The notes: generated by a model not told the origin, from the sequence alone. Numbered from the stretch's first letter, positions 1 to 13,504 are shown. The stretch: 64,000 nt of DNA from Apostichopus japonicus (GCF_037975245.1 NC_092582.1:9770001-9834000), one strand, 5' to 3'. Numbers and translations are program-made.

Positions 1-3000
1 TCGGCCTTTGACCTTTCGCACAAGACAGCACACTTTTAATGAGTCACTGTTTGTGGACATACTTTGTTTTCCGTCATAAAGATTTCTAATGTCATGTTTT
101 GAGAGACCTAGTACTCAACATCGTAAAGTTCTTCCAAAATATTTCATGTTATCTATAAAGCATATATTTGGTTATTAAACATCTCTCATTTTGATTTTCT
201 ATGTGTATTTGACATAGCTGCTAATTTAGAAACAACGAAATGATCTCCTTCAACAAAAGAGGAGATGTACGAAACAAATTCTAAAACACATTTATATGCA
301 ATCGTTGTGAATTAATATATGCAAATTCTTTTGAAAACTAAACTGACAAGTGGATCTCATATCAGTTTATGACTTTTCGTTTCTGTACTGGCCTACAAGA
401 AAACAAACATTAGATACTAAAATTGTGTTCTAAGGAAAATTTAGGCCATAAAATTATAAGTGTAAGATTAAGTCTACACGTACGGTTGTGTTAATAAATG
501 TGTGTGTGTGGGATGGGTGGTGGGGGGGGGGGGGGCTGGTTGTTGAGAAGGGAGAGGGAGGGATTACACACTCCTGGATCCGCGTCTGACTTTATTTCAA
601 TAATTAAAAAAAGCCTCTAATTCTATTGTATATAGTTTTTGTATTGAACCGAGCTGGGTAAGTTGCTTCCATTGAAACGTTATTTAGATACACAATACAA
701 TATGATGAATTATTGATTGTATACATATTGGAGGCGATCTTTTAGTTTCCAAATAACATGTACCCACGTACTTTTTACAGAACATCTACCTTCTGCACTT
801 TACAGTATAATTCATTAGTTACAAGGAAGGAAGTTTCTTCGAATTGCGTCAAGTACACGGGTGGACCTTTCTTCATGCTATTCCCTGATGTCAATATGTC
901 ATAATAATCAGACCAGCAAGATGAGTGACGTAGTAAACTATTTTGTTCATATCTAGTATATTTAGAGATCACATATTTATACGTTTTGTTGACTTTATTT
1001 GTACTGTTATTTTATGAAAAGAAATGTCTGTAAACAATGGTCAATATTTTGTTGTTATTTGTGTATCATCGTGCTATTCTTGCTTGTTTCTTCAATGTTT
1101 TCTGTAAATAGCTTGTATGGAAAACATTATTTTTGGACCGTTCAGAAGAGGTGTTTGTTTTTTTTTCTCTTTTCTATAGACTTATTTATCCAGTATTGTA
1201 AATTTGTTATAAACTTGTTAAATAAGCCGATGAATTTAAAACATGTGCACTTTTAAATGTAGACTATTGTGTCATACACTGCCATTGGCGTCTAAACGGA
1301 AGGTTGTGCTATTAAATACTCTCCATATTTGTGTGTGTGTAAGGTTGAGAAGGGGTGGAGGGTGTTGGGGGGGGGGTATAGCTAACACCCGGTGGAGTGG
1401 TCAACTTCTTCTCCGAATGAATTAAAGAAAAAACTCAACTGAACTGCTTTCCGCGACTGACAATGGATGCAGGGGTCATGTACCTCCCACTTTCGCACAC
1501 CCTTCAACTAGGTAGTGAACTCGCACCTATAGCCTATATATACTGTCTTTATAGCGTGCATTGTGCCTTTTTGCGCAGACGATAACTTTAGCATACAGTG
1601 ATTGCGCGAAGGTCTTACAGTTGCCTGCACTCTCTGAAATAAACCTCAATAGCCTGATCCCATGATATAATTCCACGCACGATGAATATGTGTAGAAACT
1701 ATACGCATTTCGAAAATTGAGAATCGCAAAATGCTGAGGTATGTTCTGTCTAAAGTTACTCTCGAAATGCTAATAAAAACACATATAAAGTAATTGGTCT
1801 TTCGTAGACATTTTTAAATGAGTCAACAATTGAGAAATCAAAAAGGAATAAAAAGATCAGAAAAAGAAGAAAACAATGGATATTCATATAAAAATGTTAA
1901 AAACTGAAGTGATGATGAAAATCATAGTTGAAAGCAAAGAAAGTTTTTCCCCTCTAAACAAGCATACTACAGATAAATAATTCTTAAATTGAAGTGAATT
2001 GAAACTATAAATTTTAGAATTCAGAGAGTTAATATAGGTTGACCGTGCTGCATATATATTATACGCACTTTATTGGTTACATCATTATGTGGGACAACGT
2101 TTGCACATGTCTCTGGATTCTAATAAAACTATGTTTTGAATGTTCACAAATGATGGGTACTACAACCTGTCAAAAGGATGGAATGTATTCATAATTCTTA
2201 ATAATATTGCGTCATTACCGTTATATAAACATCCAGCACCAGGTTCACGGATACTTACATTAAATTTGACCTTTTGACGTCATTGGTAGATCAAGGTCAG
2301 AATGATGACGTAAATGCGACATAAGAGGGACGACTATAGCGTAACTTGCACCGTAAAGACGAAGGTTGACGTAATACAGCATTGGAGTACCAGGTGACTA
2401 TGGTAACCGCCCTGATAGCATTATAGGTAATCATGACTATATACAGTCTTTCATGTAAAGAACAGTTTGTAAACACAATGGTCAATCCGAGTGCACATGC
2501 GAAGGAATGCCAAATGAATTCGTTTACAAACGACACTTTCCTTTATGTGAAATATAAAGCGTTGTTTATCGGCCGTCTGCGTTAACTGATTCGTTGTATT
2601 GTGAGGTATGTCGACTATCCGTCTAGATTACTGAATCCAGTACCTGTGTCGTTGCCATTTATTTCCGTGCTGGAATGAACATTTTTGCCATAATCACCAG
2701 GTTTGTTAGAATTTCCGGATGGCTTATAATGAACTACAATGACGTATTTATTCGAAGACTCCAAATGCACTTTGGCGATCCCTACCTCCGTAGTAGTCTG
2801 CCAAATAATCTGCGTAAAATGAGACGTACCTGTTGCAAAGAGAATATATATGATATATATGATTCATATATATGTGTATTCGTCACTGAATGGAGAGGTG
2901 TATCTAAGAAGTGATTAAATGAATAACAATGACAGCAACAATGTTAAGTCCTAGAACATTAACTAAACAATTTCAGTAAATATGATATTAAGTATATTGT

Positions 3001-3308
3001 AATCAATTCTAGTGGAGCCAAATACTTTGGTGAATGTGTAACAAGGGTGTTTTTAGGGCCCTAGCAAACTCCCCAGTCTAACTAGTCTAGTGATACGGTA
3101 TTAAGTGCCATCGGCGAAGGTGGAGGCGCCGGCCACGGGCCAGAAGCGGTCAAATTCTTCGAAGTTCCATTATATACAGCCCCACTCACTATCCCATGTG
3201 TTACACCCACCATATAATGCGATAATGTTATGTACACATGACGCAGTCTGACAGGAATGTTTATTTAATAGTTAATACCATCGAGATGTTAGAGTATAGA
3301 CAGGTAGG

Positions 3309-3387
<79 letters not shown>

Positions 3388-3859
3388 ATATCCTACAAGT
3401 GCTGAGAAGGAAGTCGTCAGAGACAGGAAAACAAATATTTTGACAGACACTGTCACTAGGTGACATTTACAATCGATTTCTCTGCTTTATCGAATAGACC
3501 ATTTGCTAGTATCTGTTCTTTTCAAAATATATAGAACCGTTGTTATTCACATGATATCAAACCCTGTGCCAGAAGAGCACGATATAACGGTAGTCCAACT
3601 CCCACAGTAAAGATACAGATATATGCTAAGAATGTAAAATGATATCACGGTTTTGTTTGCAGTGCCAAGGTTATATCATGCTATATCTTTCTTAACTGTC
3701 TGTTTAACACAGTTATGCCCCTGCATGATGACTATATATACCAACGTTATCATTTCAAACTCTGCAAAAGACGTGCACTCAATCAATGCACCAAATTTCA
3801 TTTCCACACTAGGAGAAAGACAATGAAAAATACAGAAGTAGTAACCACAAATTAACAAC
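1..3859. other. Non-coding stretch downstream of the last CAP exon found
   Basis: No exon could be supported here. The stretch is AT-rich with short simple repeats: a GT run and G run near 500-535, a GT/G-rich patch near 1330-1378 and a long TA repeat at 3310-3384. If the CAP gene is intact, its final coding exon and 3' UTR should lie here or to the left of the window. A GC-rich patch at 3120-3170 was considered as that exon and not accepted. Confidence 0.5.
3310..3384. repeat. (TA)n microsatellite, about 37 units
   Basis: An uninterrupted run of alternating T and A. It produces a meaningless Tyr-Ile open frame on the minus strand. Confidence 0.97.
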
Positions 3860-3979
3860 CTTTCTGCCATTTTGGATTGGTGTAGTCGTAAAGAGCTTCT
3901 TCTCGAGCCCATTTTTGGACAGCCTCTTCTCCAGAGAAGTCTTCATCTTCCTCTGTCATCATAATGTTTTCCCCGAATC
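3860..3979 (-). CDS. CAP gene coding exon 3 (FGENI motif)
   Basis: Acceptor TTTACAG precedes position 3979 and a GT donor follows 3860. The 120-bp exon enters in phase 1 and leaves in phase 1. It encodes FGENIMM, then an acidic stretch, then AVQKWAREEALYDY and NPKWQK. FGEN and W-x-x-E are signature CAP positions. The next exon should begin with two bases completing a codon. Confidence 0.85.
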
Positions 3980-6900
3980 CTGTAAAGGTACACACAGAGA
4001 AACACACAGACTATTCATGAGCAGAGGAAGAAGCGATGAAGCTATACCCATTTGTTACTAGTAATAAGCATACATGGTTACAACACAGATTCGGGTAACT
4101 TGGTAAATAAGGGTGGGACGAGGAGTACGAGGAGGAGGAGGAGGAGGAGGAGGAGGAGGAGGAGGAGGAGGATGAGGAGGAGGAGGGAGGGAGGGAGGGA
4201 TGGAACACCCAGGTTCGCTGGGCACTGAGCCAGGTGACTTGCGGGAGGAGGCAAGTCACAAAGTTACCTCAAAAAGTTTCCAAAAAATTTGAATATTTTA
4301 CTGTTTTAATGTTTTACAACAAAAGGGCAGGACAACTTTTTCTTACATTCTATTTTCCAACAAAATGGAACTTTTTTTTTTATAACAAGAGAGCACATTG
4401 ACTAATTTGAAAATCGCATCTTTTATCTCTGTAATCACATAGGAAAACTGCTAGCTTGTGCAAAGGCACGTTTTGACCCACTGTGAACCCTACCCTGCCC
4501 GGGATTGGCAGCTCCTACATATAATATTATATATATTATTATTATTATTATCATATGATATATAATGCACATGACGAATAATATTTGTAAGAGATGAAGT
4601 GAAGCAGATCGCATTTTGCTTGCACCTACTTAAAGTCAAAGTCCTTCTACTGATCGTTTAACCCCCCCCCCCCCAATATGACGGAGACGGGCAGTACCCC
4701 TCTCCCCTGTTCTCCACCCCTCCCCCTTGCGCAAATGACTATACTGAGGTCCCGGCATGAAATTAAACCATAATCAAAACTCATCAAAACCTTACGTGTA
4801 CTGTCGCTGTGTTGAATATAGCCTTTATCTGCCACTCGTTTTGCCCAATCTTTTGCCGACTCGGCTAGTTCGGTATTCCATTGTAACTTCTTAGCGTGGT
4901 GTTCACCACGAAGTTTATTATGAGCCTCGAGGCATTTGTCTTGAAATTCGTCTGCAAACAAAGGTGAAAAAGTTAAATTTTTAAGCATTTAATCATTTCT
5001 TTAGCATTGACTCTCATATTAAATTTAGTACATAATTCTCTCTCTCTGTCACTCTCTATACCTAACTACCCAGAGTTACAACGAGTCACATCAGTTGAGT
5101 CCTTAAAAGAGACTTTCGAGAATTGAGATGTACCATTGACTCTTGTAACTGGGGAAATGTGCCGAACATTTTAGTTTCATTATGTTTGTTTTTAAAAGTT
5201 AGTGACGTCGGTCACACTGCCCCACACAATATATATAGTTTATTTGCATTATTAGTATACGGTTTAAGGTAAAATATTATACTCAAAAGTTTGACAAGTT
5301 TACAACATGCAAATTTGGATATGATGAAATACTAAATTGTGAAAAGAAAGCTTCTAGGCGAGGACACATTCTGTGTCGAATATGAATATTTGTTGCTAAT
5401 TCGTGCATTTAGTTAAAAACATCTCTGAAGTTGTTGCAGCTAGATCAAATTTAAGACTCGTATTTTTTTCTTAAATTTCTTGAATTAAAACATTTTTCTC
5501 CTGAATTTGGTAAAGATTCGATGCTACTTGGGTACTAGAAATCATTAACCTTAAATTCCGTGACCACGTAGGTCGACAGTCAGTGACGAATCCAGGATTT
5601 CCAAGAAATGAAGGGAGGGTGTGATCCTGGGGTTGTTGATACCGACTGTCATATGGTGGGGGGGGGGGGGTCTGGGGTTCTTCTACAGAAAAAATAAACT
5701 TTAGACGTGAAATTATGCACTGTGAGGTATGTTTGGGCTATACATTATTTATATAACTAGTTTTTTTATATAACTGCTTTGAAAACAACTTTTACTTTTT
5801 GTATAGGTGTATACACGCCTCCCCTTCGCCTGGTAATTAGCTTGACTAATTAGGCTTGACTAATTAGGCTTCAATGTGGTACATAATTATGTGATACGAT
5901 GAATGAAAAGTGTCTAAGCGATTAACATTCACATGGGTTGAATACAGTTTTAAGGGCCATAGGAACGAATATAATTCAACATTGACCAACATTTAACACA
6001 GAAAGTGGGTGTGTGCTTTGTTTGTTTTTAAAACTGCTAGAACTTAGGGACAATTTATGATGATGAATTCTGTATATTGAAATTTGTAGAATTTTAGAAT
6101 GATTTATATCCATTTAATCTTATCCCTCCAACTCACGTCCTTCTGTGGTTATTGAAGGGCGCTTCATTGTTTATATAACTGCCACACTATTGGGATTCCG
6201 TCACTGAAGGTTCCTCTGTGGTTATTGAGGATGCTTCATCGTTTATATAAGTGCCACACTATTAGGATTCAGTGACACTGATTCCGTTAAAATTTGACAG
6301 CAATAGGGATTTATAAAAAACTGTTTTATTTTCTTGAATGAAACGACAAACTTTTATAACATTGTTTTTTTCATGATCAACATTATTAATTCACAGTATT
6401 CATATATCACGTTCAAAGTGCACTCTCTGGTATGTGTGTTAAAAACATACCGACCCCACCCCCCCCCCCACCACCACCAGCCCATTTGCCCTTTGACCTT
6501 TCCAAACCTGAAATGTAAAAGAGGGACATGACTCGCTCTGACTAAAACGAACACAATCTTTGATATCATCAATTCCTCTTTCACGCTTCCTTGTCGCTTT
6601 TGACTGCTCAGTGTATACAATACACACACCGGTCATATTTCTACATATCCCTAATCAAATAAACGGCCCACCATAATCATTGTTCAAACTTCCACAGTCT
6701 GTATATCCAAAGTGACGAACTCGATATTTTCAGATCATAACCGTTATGGGGTTTTTGCATGTAATAAGATACGATATAAATTTCACACTAATTTGTTTTT
6801 TTTTTCTTTATGTGAATATAGTTAATTATAGTTATCATCAATCAATTGATTTGTCTTATATTACCTCGAAGTGATATTGAATATGCAGTATATAGTTATG

Positions 6901-9711
6901 TGTAAACTGCCGTCACTTCCAAGAACAGAGATGTTTGTACAATAACGATATTATAAGAAATAGTGCTACCCATCATGCTAAATCACGCTATGGTATTTTC
7001 CGGTTGGTATAAGCTATACACATATTTCATTTTTTTTTAAAGGCGGGGTGTGGCCTTGAGGCAGTTTGAATCCGACTTCATGAAGTGGGGTCTGGTGATC
7101 CAACCCCATCCCTGACATAACTATAATAGTTTAAATGTTTGATGCAGCTTTAGACTATAAATGAGGTCCTCATTTAGCTCTGAACGCACGATTGTTCTAA
7201 TGCCTATACTTTTGATTTTTCGAGCGATTGTACCCCCCCCCCCCTCTTTCCACACACCCTAGATCCACGCTTCTACTTTTCGTTTTTTTTTTTTGTTCAG
7301 CATCAAAGAATGCCAGGCAACTTGAATTGCACAAAACTGACCTGCAATAAGTTCAATCTACCACCTTTGGGATGGATTTATGAGGTTGGGAGATAAACGA
7401 GGGACCGATACACAAATTAGAAATCGAAATTATACTATGGATATCCACACTTTATTAATTTCCGGTGTGTAACGTACGTAGGCAACAGACCCCTCGTGAC
7501 CACAGACAAAATAGGGTGTTTGCTTGATGTACGGTACGTATCGCAGGTTTTTACAGTTAATTTTAAGTTATTTTCTTTCAATCGAGCCCTATACCTCCCC
7601 CAACCCCACCCCAACCCCTCCTCAAGCAGCAATCAACCTTTCAGCCGAATTCCTGGACCCACCCCCTAATCTACATACCTTGCATAGTGATTATGTACAG
7701 CATTAATAGATGTTTGTCGACAAGGTGTGGTTTTTTTCCGTGTATATAGTTGTTTGCTGTATGTTCAAAGGTTAACACAGAATTATGTCAAAGTTAAGTT
7801 GACGAGTTTCATTGTTTAATTTATGGCTTGTAGCTTTCTTTGTTTGAATGCGTGGGCCTACTCGAGAAAAGAGACTTTATGTACATTGCTTCAATGAACT
7901 TGAACTATACGTCGAAGGTAATATACCAGACACACAATAGACTCAGAGGTCCTCAAACAGTTAAAATAACGTGTTAACACAAAGCCTATAGGCCTAATGG
8001 ATAGGTCTATAGGATCTAATAGTGTTGAAAGGAGTAATCAATAATTTCCTACTCTATTGAGTTTGTGTAATGGCTTCGCAATGTCGGAGTAATAGGTATC
8101 ACATAATTCGAGGAATGTGAGGTGAGAGACAGGATATTCTATACCAGTGTGTCCACATGATGGATTGTGCCATGGTGAGGAAGGGAGGGGGAGAAAAATT
8201 GCCTCTCAGGTGGGGGGTGGGGTTGGATACACGAGACCACCTAACCATTTACACAATAAGATATAGCACAACACATGAGAAGTGTTGTGATGCCGTCCAG
8301 ATGCTGCTGATGCCACTTTAGCCAATACCATCACTGCTATTGTTATAATGCTATTGTCGAAATCGGTCGGTGACGCTACTGCACGGCCATAAAACGTCAA
8401 TCAGGCTACTTGCTATTACAATCAGGCTAGTGCAATAGGATACTTGAAAACATTGCAATATAATGTTGATAAACCTCATATTATTTGTAATCTGGCTATT
8501 CTGAGACCAGGCTTCTTATACGAATGAACCATTGCTGTCATTTGAAATATTAATCAACAAGTTTTCTTAAATATGAACAGAATCTTAAAATAATCTTGCT
8601 ATTTAGTTAATTATTATTAAACAAGTACTACACTTTTAAGAGAAAGCCTAGACTCATGGCGGCGAGAGAGTATTATAGTAGAAGCCTTCACACTCAAGGG
8701 CGTAGGAACCGGGGGGCTGGGGGGCGCCAGCCCCCCCCCCCAGTGAAAAATATGGGGGGGGCGGAAGTATCGTTCCGCCCCCCCGCTCCGCAAGTCAGAA
8801 AACCCCTTTTTCATTTCCAAATGAGAAAAAAATCTCATTTGAAGCACCAAATTGCATCTAAGGCCAGGTGAAAATGCAAAATTCTTTACAAAATGGAGTG
8901 GGTGTTGAAGTGTGCTATATTGCACCAAATTGCATCTGAGGCCACCTGGAAATGCAAAAAAATCCAAAGGGGAGGGGGACACCCCCTCCCCTTAGACCCC
9001 TCCCCCACGCCGGCCATCAGTCTTCAGCCCCCCCCCCCACTCAAAAGTACCTTCCTACGCCACTGCCCAGGCCTATATACATGTTACATCAAGTATGACA
9101 AATTTATTGTGTTACTTTGCACCCTCAAAATGATTTGTTTTGATAATTGTGAAATATTTCCCAGCTCCACTGGTGTAGGGATGAAACATTATTACTTGGC
9201 CACGTATAGCATCACATACCAACAACAGTCTTGTCTCTGACCTTGAGTTCTGCCAACGACAGAAACCTAAAAGATAAGCTCGGTAACAGTTTGTCGATCA
9301 TGCATAATTTGTGTCCTATTTAGTTCTTCCTGTTAAAAGTGACTCAGCGAATTCATGTTTATAATCATTCGTTTTGGATCAATCTTAGAATATTGTTAGA
9401 AAGGACACTAGCATGCACAGAACATTACATGTTGTATCTATTCCGCTTTCAAACACGAGATGATATGAAAAGCGGAAGTAGGGACAACAACGTGACATCA
9501 ATACTTGATTCGCTTTGCAAGTTTGTACCCGCAACTGGTTTCCTTATGTGCAGTCCCCATTTTCTGCCACCTTGTTTTCATGCAATTTTACGAATCGAAC
9601 CCTCTCTAAATAAATTATACAATAGCCATAAAAAATAGAAATCTAAATATAGCTCCTACAATTATAAGGTGGTATCTATCTACATATGTATTACTCACCT
9701 AATTCTGGCAT
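3860..9711 (-). CDS. GLIPR2/GAPR-1-like CAP-domain protein, gene span, 3' end missing
   Basis: Gene-level entry joining exons 9711-9699, 4951-4796 and 3979-3860. The join is in frame at both junctions (one base left over, two taken up) and encodes 96 residues starting MPELDEFQDKCLEAHNKLR. CAP (SCP/PR-1) landmarks are visible: the N-terminal AHNKLR helix, the His of the IQHSDS stretch, the FGENI motif with its Glu, and a W-x-x-E (WAREE) motif. These match three of the four conserved cavity residues. The second His, in the H-F-T-Q-like strand, should sit in a further exon that I could not find. There is no signal peptide, which fits the intracellular GLIPR2 branch, a Golgi- and lipid-associated protein, rather than the secreted venom-allergen branch. 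The start codon is chosen because the frame carries a stop further upstream if the putative 5' UTR exon is joined. Family assignment is firm; completeness is unknown. Confidence 0.85.
4120..4200. repeat. (GGA)n microsatellite passing into (GGGA)n
   Basis: Trinucleotide repeat GGA/AGG with a few interruptions, ending in GGGA tetramers. It sits in the CAP intron between exons 2 and 3. The poly-Ser open frame on the minus strand is an artefact of this repeat. Confidence 0.95.
4796..4951 (-). CDS. CAP gene coding exon 2 (AHNKLR to HSDST)
   Basis: Acceptor TTTGCAG precedes 4951 and donor GTAAG follows 4796. The exon has 156 bp. It encodes DEFQDKCLEAHNKLRGEHH, then LQWNTELAESAKDWAKR and GYIQHSDST. 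This is the first half of a CAP domain, ending just before the FGEN motif, a common intron position in the family. Confidence 0.92.
4952..9698 (-). other. CAP gene intron 1, about 4.7 kb
   Basis: No further exon is visible. It contains long C or G runs (near 5657, 6462 and 7223), a hAT-like fragment beginning CAGTGACGAATCCAGG at 5581 without a clear right end, and a full-length hAT-like element at 8695-9065. Confidence 0.6.
8695..9065 (+). mobile_element. Non-autonomous hAT-like element, copy A (inverted relative to copy at 22137)
   Basis: The 371-bp element has near-inverted ends: GGGCGTAGGAACC on the left, and the reverse complement of the right end reads CAGTGGCGTAGGAAGG. The whole length aligns with the copy at 22137-22504 in reverse orientation, including the internal AAATTGCATCT blocks. 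It has no coding capacity. Unlike its partner, it shows no matching 8-bp flanks, so its duplication has decayed or its ends have shifted. Confidence 0.8.
9699..9711 (-). CDS. CAP gene coding exon 1, start codon
   Basis: The exon itself spans 9699-9767 (acceptor TATTTTAG, donor GTGAGT). The only ATG in the correct frame is at 9711 and gives MPEL, followed by a codon split across the intron (G + AC, Asp). Upstream codons in the exon are open but contain no Met, so the start could lie further 5' if another coding exon exists. Confidence 0.72.
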
Positions 9712-10662
9712 GGTACTTGTACAAGCTTGATGTGAGTTCCCGGTAGTGTTATAGTAATCCCCGTGACCTAAAATAGTAAGCACCGGCACAACTTCTGTTT
9801 GGTGTTGCAACGAGTTTTTAGAGTTAGCCAACCGAGACGAATACAGAAGAATGGGTGAAAACCAGCGACAACTCGGCTAGTCTCATTCGATTTTTTGGTC
9901 TCTGAAGGGCCTTTTAATGATGAACCGTCTATATGCCCGTCTACAATTAGTAATTTACGCCTGCGCTGACACGTAGTAGTGTAAGAGTGTGTGCTTAAGC
10001 CGCCACATGAATTGCATCGGTTTTGTTTACAGTTCCTTTGTGGAATTTTGGTAGTTGTTTAAATAATACCTGCTAGTCCCCAACCGCATGAACTATGCAC
10101 CTATTAAGGTAAACGATAGCAATATACCTATCAAAGTCACTGTTAAATAATACTGTGTATATAGGTCGCAGCTGAATGTGCATGCATGACATTAAGATAA
10201 CACTGCAGGATTGGAGCGTACGACTGCGTATCCATAGACTAAATATATACAGAGTCCACAAGACAGATCGATTTAGTCAGTGTGGGATAATAAATTACGC
10301 TCATATAGTGTAAATAGTTGCGGTGACTAAACAACTTAAGGCAGAACCGTGCGTAAAATATTGAGTGCTTTACGTTTATGGCCAGCTACTGAAAAAGTCA
10401 AGTATTTTTACGGCACAATAAATAAATAAGTTAATCTGAAGAATTTTGAAACTGAGGAGCGAAAGAAACTTTCTCTCCCTCCTTTTCAATCTAACCTTTA
10501 TAGGCATGCGGGCACGGAGGGGAAGTTAGTGGGGGTGCCGGGGATCCACAGGGGCGTCAGAAGAGGGTCAAATATGGAGGGGTCATACATGATCGAAGGG
10601 ATGTGGAACGTCTGACTTTACTGCACAGAGGATTCAGTGTTGTGGGAACGTTTGGACTTACA
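9712..10662 (-). other. Putative CAP gene 5' UTR: exon part 9712-9767 and an upstream exon ending at 10662
   Basis: A good donor (AAT|GTAAGT, minus strand) ends a GC-rich, CpG-containing segment around 10662-10740. Joined to the exon starting at 9767, it carries an in-frame TAG and no ATG afterwards, so it would be non-coding. This is inferred from splice signals and composition only. The true transcription start was not identified. Confidence 0.35.
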
Positions 10663-13291
10663 TTGTGGTTGTGGTCCCACTGCATCCGTAGGCTACCGAA
10701 CCCGGAGTCTTCTACCGCCGTTCGATGGAGTGCTTGTTACCACGAACGTGAGCCATTCGATACAGCGAAAGATTAAGCGTTCGTTAAATATATAATGATC
10801 TTTCTAAATAAGACATGTTTAGTTTAGTTTAGTAGGGGAAAAGGATCAGGAGGGAAACTCAAGTCCCCATCAAGGAGAAAAAAAATGAAGACACAAACAC
10901 TCAGACCCGATTACATACAGATCTACTACTTTTATCGTCATTAAGTGTACGAAGCAGTGGCTGTTTGCGCAATGTTTAATATTAGGGCAAAGGGTGCAGA
11001 CCAAAAGATAAATAACCTGTCAACTGTCACAGGTGAGAACTGAGAAGGTCTGTCAAAGTAATTGGTCAGCTATGCGATGAAAATGGAATGCTCAAGTCGA
11101 GTCCGTTATCATATGCAAAAAGTCTATCAGGGATTTCCACCACTTTTAGCATTGAATTGTCGCCGACCATTTTAAGTCTATTCTACATTAGAATTCTTAG
11201 GGAGGTGTATTTTAGCAAATGACAGAGAGTTCGATGTACGTTTGGAATTATGCGAGTCATTTATTTGTTTGCTCTCTCACAATTTGTTGCTAACATATGC
11301 ATATGTAATGCACATGTGTGTGACGCATTGGCTTGTAAACTCGGTAAGTCTTATGGTGGGCCCGAATTTTATAATTGGCACTTGGATACACCTTACGAAG
11401 TAAAGTAACCTATTGTTGTCTGTGCAGATCAAGGGTCATTTTAGGTCAACAGAGGTCAAAGTCTGAAAACCTGAAGTACAAACGTCGATATCTCGAAAAG
11501 TAAAGCTTTGATGGACTTCATTCTTGGGATGTGGATCCATATTATTGAGTAAAAGAATTCTATTGCTTTCTGTAGAGATCAAAGTTCACTTGAGGTCAAC
11601 ATATGTCAATTTATAATCACAATAGTTCCAAAAGTAACTTTTGATGAACGTCACACTTGGTATGTGGATCCGCCTTGAAGTCAAAGAATCACAAAGCCTG
11701 TTGGCTTTCTGGTTAGTCAGTTTAGTTACGTTCTACCTCAGCCTCCACAAAAACAATTTCCGTGAACTCTAAGTCTGATGTGACACATGGATGAAAAGAA
11801 AGGAAAAGAGAGAAATAATCGAGACTTTGACAATGACCATAGCAGGTATGCAAGGTTTATGATAAAACTTTTGAAAATATCGCATTTCATACACACACTT
11901 TCATTAGAAATGTTTCTACAAGAAATGGGTGCGCACGTAAGTGTTGATATTAGTTCCACGAGATACGTTATACATACCGACTAGCCGACGTAGTATGTGT
12001 AAGCTTGCACAGGGCTTTTATTTGCTGTAACGTATTGTACTACTAGTCAAGCCCGGAATCAAACTAGACTTGGAGCACCTGAACTTGAGACACTCCAGTC
12101 GAGTAATGACATATCCTCGCCAACTTCCAAGATGGCACAGGCTAGCCTACTGTATTTGTTCCGGTTGAAACTATCAATTTTACCTTCTTTTAACTGTTAA
12201 GTTAGAATTTGTGGATAAATTATACAGAGATCCTACAGACATTGACCTATATATGCTCTTATCAAATTTTGAGTGTTGTGCACTTGATTTGCGACCTTTC
12301 CTACTCATTTTCCATTGGAATCCCATTCTTATCCAAATCGACAAATGGCCTATTGAAGCAACCAACTCAGAGATGTATACTAGTTCACTATGAATACAAA
12401 GTCAGATAGAGCAAGGTTATGGTGTATCTGTTGATAAGTCAAGACAGACTGTTCCATAGCTATGTTATGTACGTTATATAGTAATGGTTGAGAATTGGTA
12501 GATTTAGTAGCCTAAGTACTGTAAAATTTCAGAAGTCTTTTAAGGTTAATCCCTCTATGAAGTAGGAACTTTATCAATAGCTTACATCCAAGTCTACACG
12601 TCATACAAACACATTTGTAAAGTATTTACATGTTTTCTACAGTCATTAAAGTCCCTTTTGCCTTGCTTCTGTGAATCTGACATATGATCTGTGTACAAAG
12701 CTACTGATTTCAACCTTTTGTTGGATTTCTGAATTGTCATTTTGAAAAAAAAAGAAGCTTGTATGGCTATGAATTTTCCCAAAATTATAATCTGTAGACT
12801 AATGTCTTAATGTTATAAGCAAAACCTATCAGTATTTAATTGGGCTTGCGGATGGGTTCAATAAGATCAGAATGATAGCTTAAAAAAAAAAAAAGACCTT
12901 AAACTCACTGAGCTATTGTAGCAATCCTCAATGACTTGGAATATTATGAAGAACCAGAAACCACAAGGAAATACTTTTGAAAACTTCTAGTAAGTTTCAG
13001 AACCTCCAAAAATTGTGGCTAATACTGATGACTTTTGATTCCTTGAACTTTTACCCCATGTATGATCTCACATTCATCAAATTTACAGTATAAATTCATT
13101 GTGCATTTATTACAAGTTTTTTAAACAATTTGCCGACATGCTGTGAATATGTGCATAATATATAGCAACTTCTTCTGAGTGGGATGAGTTGGTACTTTTA
13201 AAGATAAATTGTACAGGGGTACACAGTTACTACATAATCACTCAGAAATCCACCAATTTTGTGTTACACAGTTTTGTTTTTTAAATTTTAG
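9768..13291. other. Region between the CAP and MLLE genes
   Basis: The two genes diverge from here (CAP minus, MLLE plus), so both promoters should lie within it. Apart from the possible CAP 5' UTR exon and a degenerate tandem repeat at 11380-11730, I see only AT-rich single-copy-looking sequence. A 75-codon frame without ATG near 12170-12392 was not accepted as coding. No RRM-type exon was found upstream of the MLLE gene. Confidence 0.5.
11380..11730 (+). repeat. Degenerate satellite-like monomers, period roughly 140-150 bp
   Basis: Three partial monomers share, in order, a TTGGxATGTGGATCC block, an AGTAAAG(A)AxxC block, a CTxTTGxxTTCTGT block and an AGATCAAxGTTCA...AGGTCAA block. Divergence between monomers is high, so this is old. 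Confidence 0.6.
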
Positions 13292-13307
13292 ACAAGTTTT
13301 AAGTAAT

Positions 13308-13504
13308 ATGGATCAACAAAGTTTACCAACTACAAAAGATATCCTTGGGGAGCACCTGTTTGGTAAAGTCAGTCTACTGGAACCTAACCATGCTGAGCAC
13401 ATTACTGGAGTCTTACTGGGTGCTTCTAATGAAGACATACTTCTTATGCTCGAAGACCGTGCCTATCTTCAGTCTCAAATCGGGGGTGTTAAGAGGGTGC
13501 TCAG
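13308..13504 (+). CDS. MLLE gene exon 1 (repeat 1), start codon chosen at 13308
   Basis: The acceptor TTTTAG ends at 13291 and the exon runs 13292-13504, followed by GTAAAG. The frame is open from the acceptor (QVLSN before the ATG), so this could be an internal exon. From ATG it encodes MDQQSLPTTK, DILGEHLFGKVSLLEPNHAE, HITGVLLGASNEDILLMLED and a C-terminal helix. The complete first MLLE repeat sits in this one exon. Confidence 0.82.

Noticed and set aside
3111-3176. GC-rich minus-strand stretch reading NFEEFDRFWPVAGASTFADG then T-stop, considered as the last CAP exon
   Set aside because: A stop codon sits directly upstream in frame, no usable acceptor or pyrimidine tract precedes it, and the second conserved His region is not covered.
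4011-4259. Poly-Ser open frame on the minus strand
   Set aside because: Translation of the (GGA)n repeat.
12170-12392. 75-codon open frame (EFVDKLYRDPTDIDLYMLL)
   Set aside because: No ATG near its start, no splice sites of good quality around it and no recognised family.
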